Below, in pieces: positions 15,071 to 22,707 of a stretch of 64,000 nucleotides of DNA. The first letter of the stretch is position 1, and each line of letters starts with the position of its first letter. The position numbers and the translations under genes are program-made. Origin of the DNA: an uncultured Hyphomonadaceae bacterium (lineage in GTDB: Bacteria; Pseudomonadota; Alphaproteobacteria; Caulobacterales; Hyphomonadaceae); NCBI GenBank assembly GCA_938084575.1, contig CALKFG010000004.1:124001-188000 (forward strand), given 5' to 3'. Below the pieces are notes generated by a model. The model was not told the origin of the DNA, searched no databases, and worked only from the letters and a program-made list of their open reading frames with translations.

Positions 15071-15796
15071 ATGTCTGACACCCGTTACATTTGCCCGCAC
15101 TCGTCCCGGCCGACCTGGCGCCGGGACAGGCGAAAAAATGATGCGCTTGCCGATCTGTTTTCGCGAAGGCCGCTGCACTACCGCGCCAGAGAACACCTTT
15201 TTCTTGAAGGGGACAGTTGTGAAGGTGTCTTCCTGATCCTGTCAGGCACCGTCATTGTCTACACCATGACCCTGAACGGTCAGCGCCAGATCCAGAATTT
15301 CGCCGGGGCAGGGGAGCTTCTGGCTCTGAATTTCTCCGGCAATCACACCACAAGCGCGCAAGCCCTCACTGATGTGACAGTCGGCATCCTGCCCCGTCTG
15401 GCCTTCAATCAGGCCCTGCAAACCTCCGACCGTTTCCGGCCCACGATTTTTGAGCGCATCGACGAAATGCTCGACGCGGCCCGACGGCAGGCGATGTTAT
15501 TGGGGTGCAAGGGAGCCCTGGAAAAAACAGCGACCTTTCTCCTCGATCTTGAGAATGGCGGGGAGGGGTCGCAGGGCCAGTTCATTCCGATCCCGATGAG
15601 TCGCTGTGATATCGCTGATTTTCTGGGGCTGACCCTCGAAACCGTCAGCCGGATGCTTGGCCGGCTGAAGCGACAGGACATCATAGACCTGCCGCGTGCA
15701 GACTGTTTCAGGATAAAAGACCCTAAGCGCCTGGCTCAGATCGCAGGCCTGGAAACGGATTTCGGCCATATGTGCGGAAATCCGGATCGGTTCTGA
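15071..15796 (+). CDS. Crp/Fnr-family transcription regulator, FixK/DNR-like
   Basis: A 241-residue regulator with a cyclic-nucleotide-type beta barrel (about 35-145; LFLEGDSCEGVFLILSGTV) and a winged helix at the C-terminus. The recognition helix reads LGLTLETVSRMLGRLKRQ; the E-x-x-S-R pattern is that of FNR-type proteins which bind TTGAT-N4-ATCAA. The N-terminus has only one Cys (YICPHSS), so the oxygen-sensing 4Fe-4S cluster of true FNR is absent; a FixK or DNR type is likely. Nearby, a TTGACCGGAATCAA site lies between the host-attachment and BON genes, suggesting a local target. No strong ribosome site precedes the ATG. Confidence 0.85.
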   Translation: MSDTRYICPHSSRPTWRRDRRKNDALADLFSRRPLHYRAREHLFLEGDSCEGVFLILSGTVIVYTMTLNGQRQIQNFAGAGELLALNFSGNHTTSAQALTDVTVGILPRLAFNQALQTSDRFRPTIFERIDEMLDAARRQAMLLGCKGALEKTATFLLDLENGGEGSQGQFIPIPMSRCDIADFLGLTLETVSRMLGRLKRQDIIDLPRADCFRIKDPKRLAQIAGLETDFGHMCGNPDRF

Positions 15797-15812
15797 TCGT
15801 CCGGAAACCCGC

Positions 15813-16490
15813 TCAGGCAAAGTGACGACTCCTTTCGATGAAGACGAGGATCGACAGGCTGGCCACGGCGGCGAAGAAGCACCAAACGGAAACAAGCGTG
15901 CTGCGATAGAAGATCAGTGTGACAAGCAGGCTCAGCGCAACCAGACCTCCAAACCGCTGCAGGTCCCGCCAGGTCGACATCAGGAAAGGCCCCAGCGTCG
16001 CCAGCGTGTAGGGCATGACCGTCCATGTCAGCACATCCGGCGACAGGCGCCCCCGCCAGACCGGCCGGACCTCGCAGTCGGTGACGGCGTAATGAATATG
16101 GCCTTCAACGACCACCGGCGCATAACAGCTGCTTGCGATCTGAACCCCATAGGCCGTGCTGAGACAGGCACCTGCGATCCCGAAGCTAAGGAGGACCCGG
16201 CGCCGATAGAAGGACGGTTCTGCCAGCCCGACAGATACAGGAACGTAGAGTGGCCAGACCGCCAGCCCAAATAACAGAAAGGCTTTGCTCAAAAGACCGG
16301 CCTGGACATCCGACCCCTGCGTGGCCAGGCCCAACCAAATCAGGCCCTCTAAACCCTGCTGCACGCCGAGGAAGACGGGAAGGGCCGCCAGGCCGGCAAA
16401 AGCGGGTTGTGGCGCCCGGTAAAGGCACCACAGGCCGACACCGCCGGCCAGAGCCGCTGTGGTGAAACTGGCGGTCGCCGAAAAGCAGAT
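15813..16490 (-). CDS. DUF6629-type membrane protein with apparent ATC start
   Basis: An integral membrane protein with about seven hydrophobic segments. Reading upstream of the first ordinary start (GTG at 16364) the same frame continues and encodes ICFSATASFTTAALAGGVG followed by PVFLGVQQGLEGLIWLGL. This is the conserved N-terminus of DUF6629, which normally begins M-CFSATASF. The codon in the Met position is ATC (16490-16488), preceded by another ATC, with AGGGAG five to eight bases before and a stop just upstream at this frame. I therefore extend the gene to 16490. Either ATC is used as a rare start, or one base changed and the gene is weakly or not expressed. Function unknown. Confidence 0.65.
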   Translation of the reverse strand: MCFSATASFTTAALAGGVGLWCLYRAPQPAFAGLAALPVFLGVQQGLEGLIWLGLATQGSDVQAGLLSKAFLLFGLAVWPLYVPVSVGLAEPSFYRRRVLLSFGIAGACLSTAYGVQIASSCYAPVVVEGHIHYAVTDCEVRPVWRGRLSPDVLTWTVMPYTLATLGPFLMSTWRDLQRFGGLVALSLLVTLIFYRSTLVSVWCFFAAVASLSILVFIERSRHFA

Positions 16491-16549
16491 GATGGGGGCT
16501 CCCTGTCAGTCTGGGGTGGCGGGCGTCTTGGTGGTTATATCGGCCGGAC

Positions 16550-16987
16550 TCAGGCCATGCGGATAAGGGTTTCGATACATCTGAGGTCATGCCGGGTCAG
16601 GTCTTTGTTCAGTTCAGCGCAGATATTCAGACCCGGGACCTTCACCAGATACGGCCGGATCATGCCGAGTGTTTTTGGATCGGCCACCAGAAGCAGGTCG
16701 CGATGACTGTCATTCAGAACCATGTCGAGAACCTGTTCAACAACCTTTATCGCGAACCGATTTTCGAGCCGAGTGTGGGCATCCTTGGCGACAGATGTCG
16801 CCACACCCCCCCGAGGAATGGGAAACCGACCCGGCCGGTCCCGCACCAGATCACGGTTTGGCGGGGTTCCTTGCTGAAGAACTCTTCGGACCTCCAGATT
16901 GAGGATATCCTCATCCCCGTGATTGCGCAGGAACAGCGCTTTGGCGCCATCCATCACAAGGACCCAGCACCCGTGTGAAAGCCTCAT
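16550..16987 (-). CDS. Host-attachment-family protein (baeRF-like)
   Basis: A 145-residue soluble protein matching the family annotated as 'protein required for attachment to host cells': WVLVMDGAKALFLRNHGDED at the start, then ENRFAIKVVEQVLDMVL and DLLLVADPKTLGMIRPYL toward the end. These short proteins resemble the RNase/release-factor baeRF fold; their biochemical role is not established, and the name comes from a plant pathogen mutant. A strong GGAGGAGAGG lies upstream of the ATG. It is divergent from the BON gene, with an FNR/FixK box between them, so expression under low oxygen or stress is likely. Confidence 0.75.
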   Translation of the reverse strand: MRLSHGCWVLVMDGAKALFLRNHGDEDILNLEVRRVLQQGTPPNRDLVRDRPGRFPIPRGGVATSVAKDAHTRLENRFAIKVVEQVLDMVLNDSHRDLLLVADPKTLGMIRPYLVKVPGLNICAELNKDLTRHDLRCIETLIRMA

Positions 16988-17041
16988 CCTGCCTCTCCTC
17001 CGACGCAGGAAAGATCGTCGGACAATTTGGTGCCGAAGGGG

Positions 17042-17055
17042 TTGACCGGAATCAA
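17042..17055. promoter_or_regulatory. FNR/FixK box
   Basis: TTGACCGGAATCAA differs from TTGAT-N4-ATCAA at one position. It is centred 61 bases before the host-attachment ATG (minus strand) and 75 bases before the BON ATG (plus strand), and could serve both divergent genes. The Crp/Fnr gene at 15071 is an obvious candidate regulator. Confidence 0.6.
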
Positions 17056-17123
17056 GGCGATCCGGTTTCCTTGCGTCAAACTCTGCCCACTCGGTTTCCG
17101 GGTCTCAGACAATGGAGATGACA

Positions 17124-17771
17124 ATGGATGACCTGACACTCAAACGGCATGTTGAGGAAGAATTGGAATGGGAGCCCAGTATTGATGCAGCCGACATCGG
17201 TATTGGCGTGGACAATGGCGTCGTGACCTTGATGGGTCATGTGTCCAGCTTTGCGGAAAAAATCGCGGCGGAGCGGGCCGTCAAACGGGTTAAAGGGGTG
17301 CGGGCCATCGCTCAGAATATAGAGGTGCGCCTGTCCGGAATGGCCCGGACCGACGATGATGAACTGGCCCGGCGAGCGGCCGACATATTAGACTGGGATG
17401 TGTCTATTCCGAAAGGTGCCATTCAGGCCAAGGTTGAGGATGGGCATGTCAGTCTGAACGGAGAAGTGGCCTGGAAGTATCAGAGCGATGCGGCGAAGTT
17501 TCGGATCAGCAATCTTCCGGGGGTCAAGGGCGTCGTCAATCTGGTCAAGGTCAAGGCCAGGCCGGCACCAGGCGACATTCGCGCCAGGATTGAAAAGGCG
17601 CTGATGCGCAGCGCCCAGACCGAAGCGAAGGGCATCAAGGTCTCTGTCAACGATGGGCGTGTCGTGCTGGAAGGCAAGGTTGATGCCTGGCATGATCGGG
17701 AGATCGCTGAACAGGCCGCCTGGTCAGCGCCCGGCGTTGTTGCGGTTCAGGACCACCTCAAATTGACCTGA
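17124..17771 (+). CDS. Triple BON-domain protein
   Basis: A 215-residue protein of three BON domains (about residues 3-70, 75-145 and 150-215), each with the pattern 'I-x-V-x-x-G-x-V-x-L-x-G-x-V', for example IGVDNGVVTLMGHV and VSVNDGRVVLEGKV. BON domains bind phospholipid or other envelope surfaces; OsmY is the known osmotic-stress member. No signal peptide is visible, so this copy is probably cytoplasmic. ATG at 17124 has GGAG six bases upstream and was chosen over ATGs at 17112 and 17118. An FNR-type box lies upstream. Confidence 0.85.
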   Translation: MDDLTLKRHVEEELEWEPSIDAADIGIGVDNGVVTLMGHVSSFAEKIAAERAVKRVKGVRAIAQNIEVRLSGMARTDDDELARRAADILDWDVSIPKGAIQAKVEDGHVSLNGEVAWKYQSDAAKFRISNLPGVKGVVNLVKVKARPAPGDIRARIEKALMRSAQTEAKGIKVSVNDGRVVLEGKVDAWHDREIAEQAAWSAPGVVAVQDHLKLT

Positions 17772-17851
17772 GACAGGCCGCCACCCCGGACTGCCACGGC
17801 GCAACGACAGGACCGAGGTTCCGATCATTAGGACGGGAGCGGCGGGTGCGA

Positions 17852-17865
17852 TTGTTCGGCGTCAG
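17852..17865 (+). promoter_or_regulatory. Weak FNR-like site before the CBS gene
   Basis: TTGTTCGGCGTCAG keeps seven of ten consensus positions of TTGAT-N4-ATCAA and has the right spacing. It lies 80 bases before the CBS gene. Weak on its own; listed because of the better site at 17042. Confidence 0.25.
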
Positions 17866-17874
17866 GTCCACATG

Positions 17875-17934
17875 TTTTAAATCGCGCAACACAGCAAACA
17901 GCACAGCAGATTTTAAATCGAGCAACACAGCAAA
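17875..17934 (+). repeat. 24-bp direct repeat upstream of the CBS gene
   Basis: TTTTAAATCG-x-GCAACACAGCAAA occurs at 17875-17898 and 17911-17934, 23 of 24 bases identical, with a 12-base spacer (36-bp period). The second copy ends 11 bases before the chosen start codon, so it lies in the leader of the mRNA. Confidence 0.85.
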
Positions 17935-17945
17935 TGGAGTCACTC

Positions 17946-18368
17946 ATGAAAGTAAGAGACGCAATGCATGCACAGGCGACCTGGTGCGCCCCGGACAAAG
18001 CACTTGCCGATATCGCGAAGGTAATGCGGGACGAGGATATTGGCGCCGTTCCGATCGGGGAGAATGATCGCCTTGTGGGCATGGTAACTGACCGCGATAT
18101 CGCCCTGAATGGTGTTGGACGCGGCCTCGATCCGGTCAAGGCCAAAGCCAGTGATGTCATGAGCAAAGGCGTGATCTACTGCACCGAAAATCAGGATCTT
18201 GAGGATGCCGTTCGTCTGATGGAGGACCGGCGAATCCGACGGCTACCCGTTATCAATGATCAGAAACGCCTGGTCGGCATGCTCAGCCTGGGGGACGTTT
18301 CCCATGCGGGCAGCCGTGAGCTGGCCGGCGAGCTGCTTCAGTCCGTGACGGCGCACCATGGCGGCTAG
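17946..18368 (+). CDS. CBS-pair protein
   Basis: A 140-residue protein made of two CBS motifs in tandem (about 8-60 and 72-128): IGAVPIGENDRLVGMVTDRD and RRIRRLPVINDQKRLVGMLS. CBS pairs bind adenosine nucleotides or NAD and sense energy state; stand-alone ones are common in low-oxygen regulons. ATG at 17946 has GGAG six bases upstream; ATG at 17934 falls in the direct repeat and is less likely. Its neighbours (BON, host-attachment, Crp/Fnr) suggest a stress or anaerobic role, which is inference. Confidence 0.85.
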   Translation: MKVRDAMHAQATWCAPDKALADIAKVMRDEDIGAVPIGENDRLVGMVTDRDIALNGVGRGLDPVKAKASDVMSKGVIYCTENQDLEDAVRLMEDRRIRRLPVINDQKRLVGMLSLGDVSHAGSRELAGELLQSVTAHHGG

Positions 18369-18471
18369 GGGGGCGAGGGTGTCATTGATGCAGATCTGGG
18401 TGGGGGCATCCTTCTGACCCTGCATTGAGTGCGCTCAGTTCCTCTGCGGTCACAATGGCAGAAGGGAAGGC

Positions 18472-19485
18472 TCAAGCGGCAATGGAGTCCAGACGTTTGT
18501 AGGTGGTCAACACATTATCCGCGTCCCATGTACCGGCTTTTCTGTCGTACGCTTGTCCGAGCCTGCCGATTTGCTTCGGCGTCGCACCGAAATGTTGCTT
18601 GAAGCGATGGGTGAAGTGGGCCGGGTCATAATACCCCAGAGCTTGGGAGATGGTGCCAACCGCGCCGGCGACCCCTCGGGATTGAACCAGGGCCGCATAG
18701 CTTGCATCCAGTCTCCGGACAGCGATGTGATTGGCGATACCGCCATAATCGCGAAATATACGGTAAAGTGTGGCGCGGGACACCGCGAACCGCTTTGCCA
18801 GGCTGGAGGGGTTCAGGTCCCTGCTCAGGATATTTTGCTCAATAAAGGCGACAATCGCCGCCCGTTTGAAGAAAAATCGGTCCATCTGTTGCGTCTGCAA
18901 ATCGCCGGGGCGCAGCAGGCCTTCTATAAGGTTACCCAAACCCTTGGCCAGAAGGACCGCGGATGAGTACTCCCGTGCGAACAGGGACTCGCACAGGGTT
19001 TTGATATGGTAGTGAAGGACTTTAGCCTGCGGTGTTTCTGTGGCGATCTTTTCGAGAACAACCGGGTCCTGCACAAAAAAGTCTGTGTCACGGGCGGGTA
19101 TGGTCGCGACCACCATGCTGTGGGTCGAAAACGCATTCAGGTGGAAAGGCAATTCCGGATTATAAATCAGGATGTCCCCGGTTTTAAATCCGTAGGATTT
19201 ATTGCCGACGACCACCTGTCCGTGTCCGGAGGTAATTACCGCCACCGAGAGGCCCGTCGCGTATTGGCCTTTGCGCGCACCTGGACGTTCGCAATTATAG
19301 GCTGATCCGCGGTACTGGATTAAACCGATATCACCGAGAATATCCAGCCGGCCCTTCCAGAGAATGGCTTCCGCAGCAACGGATGTGGCGAGAATGGTGG
19401 CTTTCTTTCCCCAAAATGCCGCCAATGCGTCCCGGCGGACCTCAGCCGGGTGATCTTCGATGTTAAACCGGATGGTCTTGATCAT
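18472..19485 (-). CDS. AraC-family transcription regulator
   Basis: A 337-residue regulator. The N-terminal half resembles the AraC-binding-like domain of XylS/FeaR-type activators (GLSVAVITSGHGQVVVGNKS, then FKTGDILIYNPELPFHL). The C-terminal 100 residues hold two helix-turn-helix motifs: SLAKRFAVSRATLYRIFRDYG and ISQALGYYDPAHFTHRFKQHFGATP, the standard AraC signature. It probably senses a small aromatic or lipid-like molecule, but the ligand is unknown. No catabolic operon is next to it, so the target is not evident. About 290 bases without a clear gene lie upstream. Confidence 0.9.
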   Translation of the reverse strand: MIKTIRFNIEDHPAEVRRDALAAFWGKKATILATSVAAEAILWKGRLDILGDIGLIQYRGSAYNCERPGARKGQYATGLSVAVITSGHGQVVVGNKSYGFKTGDILIYNPELPFHLNAFSTHSMVVATIPARDTDFFVQDPVVLEKIATETPQAKVLHYHIKTLCESLFAREYSSAVLLAKGLGNLIEGLLRPGDLQTQQMDRFFFKRAAIVAFIEQNILSRDLNPSSLAKRFAVSRATLYRIFRDYGGIANHIAVRRLDASYAALVQSRGVAGAVGTISQALGYYDPAHFTHRFKQHFGATPKQIGRLGQAYDRKAGTWDADNVLTTYKRLDSIAA

Positions 19486-19773
19486 GTTCTGCCCTCCCCC
19501 CTCGAACGCTGACGTCCGGCGAATTTCGGCGGTTTAACCGGTGGCCGGCCAAACATTTCCTGTGTCCAATACCGCCATAACAGCGTCAGGGTTTGTCTAT
19601 AATAGGTCGATCATTGCATGCCTTCAGCATAGCAAAAGGGTCAGGGTAGACGTCAAGCAACAAAGATGGAGTGAGCTATATTAGAGATTCTGGTGCAAGT
19701 TGACGCAGGCAGACCCGGGCGTCCTGCGCAAAAATAACTGGCAAGCAACCGTAATCTGCGCTGAAAGAGGCTG

Positions 19774-20025
19774 ATGCAAACGCTGTCCTACAGGGTTGAA
19801 TATCTTGACGCGGCCGACGACCCCCGAAGTGTCCGGGCGGTTTATTTCGCGCATGATCAGCGCCAAGCCCTGCAGCGGGCGCGCCAGTTGTCGGCCGGGC
19901 TGGGCGAGACGGATGTTTACCTTATACGGGCTGAAATTGATACAAGTCGGGCCGATTTCCGCGACACGGGCCATGCCATTTTCCGGAATGGGCGTCTTAG
20001 CCGGACCAAAGGGCAGTATCGTTAA
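19774..20025 (+). CDS. Hypothetical small protein
   Basis: An 83-residue soluble protein, not recognised. It starts MQTLSYRVEYLDAADDPRSV and contains AVYFAHDQRQALQRARQL, which looks like a short alpha/beta fold with an amphipathic helix. AAAGAGG lies just before the ATG. Its last four bases overlap the end of the convergent yqgE-like gene. Real coding is likely from start context and lack of rare codons, but there is no family support. Confidence 0.5.
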   Translation: MQTLSYRVEYLDAADDPRSVRAVYFAHDQRQALQRARQLSAGLGETDVYLIRAEIDTSRADFRDTGHAIFRNGRLSRTKGQYR

Positions 20026-20576
20026 GCTTCACCTCCATGGTGAAGCAAAGCCGGTGTGACGCCCATTTTCTTCAGAGACCGGTTCCACTTGGTGGCATAA
20101 CCATGATCGAAGATCAGCGCCTCGTCAGGATCGGAAACGATCCAGCAATTGCCCGCGATTTCCGTCTCTAATTGCCGCGGTCCCCATCCCGCATAACCCA
20201 GCGTCAGCAGAGCCATTCGGGGCGCGCCACCCTGAGCCAGTGCCCGCAGGACATCGCGGGTTGCCGTCATGCACAATGTTTCGCCAACCTCGATCGTTGC
20301 GCCATCGCAGAAATAATCTCCGCTATGCACAACAAAACCCCGGTCGGTTCCAACCGGCCCCCCATTCAGGACAGCCTGCTCGGGAAGGTGAATATCCTGT
20401 GCGATATCAAGCTGATCCAATAATTGCGACACGCTCAACCGTTCGATCGGATTGTTCAGGACCAGGCCCATCGCATAATCATCGCTGTGCGCGCAAACCA
20501 GCACCACCGCCCGGTGGAATCTGGGATCCCCCATGGCGGGCATGGCAATTAAGATCCGGCCAGCAAGTGAGGTCAT
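20022..20576 (-). CDS. YqgE/AlgH family protein (DUF179)
   Basis: A 184-residue protein of the conserved YqgE/AlgH family: LAGRILIAMPAMGDPRFHRA, VLNNPIERLS, NGGPVGTDRGFVVHSGDY and GYAGWGPRQLETEIAGNCW. The family is widespread in Proteobacteria, with known structures but no proven biochemical role; in Pseudomonas it was linked to alginate regulation. The ATG follows a very strong GGAGGAGGA. It is divergent from the peroxiredoxin gene (115 bases between starts). Confidence 0.93.
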   Translation of the reverse strand: MTSLAGRILIAMPAMGDPRFHRAVVLVCAHSDDYAMGLVLNNPIERLSVSQLLDQLDIAQDIHLPEQAVLNGGPVGTDRGFVVHSGDYFCDGATIEVGETLCMTATRDVLRALAQGGAPRMALLTLGYAGWGPRQLETEIAGNCWIVSDPDEALIFDHGYATKWNRSLKKMGVTPALLHHGGEA

Positions 20577-20691
20577 CGTCCTCCTCCTCTCTGAAAAATG
20601 GAGGATGGGCGGCGTTTTTACAAGTTACCGGTTGGAAAGGCAGGCGTGATGCCGTAGCAAATGGCAGTCCCGAATGAACAGGAGAATGGCG

Positions 20692-21174
20692 ATGGCGATC
20701 AAGGTTGGAGACACTCTGCCCGAAGCAGTGTTTATGGAACTGACGGAAAATGGTCCGCAGCCCGTCGCGACAAAAGACGTATTTGCCGGAAGAACAGTGG
20801 CTCTGTTTGCTGTGCCGGGGGCTTACACCCCGACCTGTTCGGCCAAGCACCTTCCGGGGTTCATCGAAAAGGCCGAAGAGCTGGCCGCCCATGGCGTCGA
20901 CGACATTATCTGCACATCGGTCAATGATGTGTTCGTCATGGGCGCCTGGGGCCAGTCCTCCGGGGCGCCCGGAAAGGTGCGGATGCTGGCCGATGGGAAC
21001 GGCGCGTTTGCGTCGGCTCTGGGACTCGATATGGATGCGTCCGGCTTCGGCATGGGCCAGCGGTCCCAGCGTTATTCCATGCTTGTGGTCGATGGCGTCG
21101 TGAAAGAGCTGAATGTCGAAAAGGGCGGCAGCTTCGAAGTCTCCAGCGCAGACTATTTGCTGGGACAGTTCTGA
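20692..21174 (+). CDS. Peroxiredoxin, Prx5 type
   Basis: A 160-residue thiol peroxidase that reduces hydrogen peroxide and alkyl hydroperoxides. The peroxidatic Cys lies in PGAYTPTCSAKHLPGF (about residue 49), with the active-site Thr and conserved Arg (QRSQRYSMLV). The layout matches the Prx5/AhpE-like glutaredoxin- or glutathione-dependent class. ATG 20692 was chosen because AGGAG (20680-20684) is seven bases upstream; ATGs at 20674 and 20686 are in frame. No resolving Cys is evident, so it is probably a one-Cys enzyme. Confidence 0.93.
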   Translation: MAIKVGDTLPEAVFMELTENGPQPVATKDVFAGRTVALFAVPGAYTPTCSAKHLPGFIEKAEELAAHGVDDIICTSVNDVFVMGAWGQSSGAPGKVRMLADGNGAFASALGLDMDASGFGMGQRSQRYSMLVVDGVVKELNVEKGGSFEVSSADYLLGQF

Positions 21175-21191
21175 ACCCCCGGTTCGCCGCT

Positions 21192-22607
21192 TTAAAACAG
21201 TCTGCCCTGGTCGTCCGGCTTAGAGGGTGTCGGTGCAGGCTTTCTGGCGGGTGTTTTGACGGGGGGCGTGTTGCGCTCAATCGGCGCTGCATCGACTTCA
21301 CCGTCATGAAATCGCACGGACCAGATAGAGAGGTCCCGCGCATCGCGGGATGACCGGACAATGCCGCCGTCTGCGCTGCGGACAAGTGCGTAGCCCCTTG
21401 CCAGCGTGGCCGCATAGGAGAGGGAATCCAGCAGCGTGCCCAGAGGCGTGAGCCGGTCCCGGCGTACCCTCAACAGACGCTGAAGGGCCGGGCGGACACG
21501 GCCCGCCGTCTCCTGAAGTCTCTGGCGGGCCCGGCGAAGGTCGGCCCGGAGAAGCTCCGGCCGCAGGGCTCCGGCCTTCTGGGCCAGGGCCAGGCGTTTA
21601 AGTGACGCCGTTCTGGCCAGGCTGTTGTCCAGCCGATTGGCCAGGAAATCCAGCGACTGGCGCTTTGCATCCAGCATCCGCTCGGGCCTTGGCAGGCGGG
21701 CGCTGCCGAACCGTTCGCCCCGGATCCGGACCAGACGGAGAAGGGCACGTTTCTGACGCTGTCCGACATCTTGCAGCGTGAGGGCCAGATCGCTGCGCAC
21801 AGGGACCGCAAATTCCGCTGCACCCGTCGGCGTCGGCGCTCGGCGGTCGGACACATAATCAATCAAGGTCGTATCGGTCTCATGGCCGACCGCGGAAATC
21901 ACAGGAATGACACTTTCAAATGTCGCGCGGACAACGTTTTCTTCGTTAAAGGGCCAGAGGTCTTCAATTGAGCCGCCGCCACGCCCAACAATCAGAACAT
22001 CCGGGCGGTCGTGTTCGGCGATGGCGTTAAACCCACGGATCGCAGCCGTGATCTGCTCCGCAGCTCTGTCACCCTGAACCAGGACAGGCCAGAGAATGAC
22101 CCGTACGGGAAAGCGCTCTTCGATGCGGTGCAGAATGTCGCGAAAAACCGCACCTGTCGGTGACGTGACGACGCCGATCGTCTTGGGCAGGTAGGGCAGG
22201 GCTTTCTTATGGCTCGGATCGAACAGGCCTTCGGCTGCCAGCTTCTTTTTCCGGTCTTCCAGCAGCGCCATCAGCGCTCCAATGCCGGCCGGTCGCATCT
22301 CAGAGGCAATCAGCTGATAGGCCGATCGCCCCGGATAGGTGGACAGCCGGCCAGTGGCGATAACCTCCAGCCCTTCTTCGGGTCTGAACGGCAGGCTGGC
22401 GGCTTGCCCTTTCCACATGATCGTATTGAGAACCGCCTTATCGTCCTTGATATCGGCATATAGATGCCCCGACCGGGCAACGGTCACCCGCCCCAGCTCT
22501 CCCCGCACGCGAACGTGATCATAGGTGGTTTCGACAGTCCGCTTCAGAGCGGCAGACAGCTCTGATACAGTCCATTCCGGTTGATTGGTGACATTATCGC
22601 TGCTCAT
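21192..22607 (-). CDS. xseA: Exodeoxyribonuclease VII large subunit
   Basis: A 471-residue nuclease subunit that degrades single-stranded DNA to oligonucleotides with XseB. It has an N-terminal OB-fold (WTVSELSAALKRTVETTYDH, VRVRGELGRVTVARSGHLY), then the catalytic domain with VVTSPTGAVFRDI, RFPVRVILWPVLVQGDRAA, GRGGGSIEDLWPFNEE, SAVGHETD and DRRAPTPTGAAE, and a long coiled-coil region (about 300-390). Length is usual. TAGGAG precedes the ATG. It is divergent from purD with 100 bases between. The small subunit gene xseB is not in the window. Confidence 0.97.
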   Translation of the reverse strand: MSSDNVTNQPEWTVSELSAALKRTVETTYDHVRVRGELGRVTVARSGHLYADIKDDKAVLNTIMWKGQAASLPFRPEEGLEVIATGRLSTYPGRSAYQLIASEMRPAGIGALMALLEDRKKKLAAEGLFDPSHKKALPYLPKTIGVVTSPTGAVFRDILHRIEERFPVRVILWPVLVQGDRAAEQITAAIRGFNAIAEHDRPDVLIVGRGGGSIEDLWPFNEENVVRATFESVIPVISAVGHETDTTLIDYVSDRRAPTPTGAAEFAVPVRSDLALTLQDVGQRQKRALLRLVRIRGERFGSARLPRPERMLDAKRQSLDFLANRLDNSLARTASLKRLALAQKAGALRPELLRADLRRARQRLQETAGRVRPALQRLLRVRRDRLTPLGTLLDSLSYAATLARGYALVRSADGGIVRSSRDARDLSIWSVRFHDGEVDAAPIERNTPPVKTPARKPAPTPSKPDDQGRLF

Positions 22608-22707
22608 TGGATACTCCTATCCTGGTCCGTCCAGATCGTCACCTGCCTGCCTTGAAAAGACCGCAGGCTCTTGCATCCAGCCCGCGTCCGGTCCATGTGC
22701 TGAGCGC

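Noticed and set aside
19598-19603. TATAAT upstream of the small gene at 19774
   Set aside because: No acceptable -35 element 16-18 bp upstream, and the distance to the gene is long.
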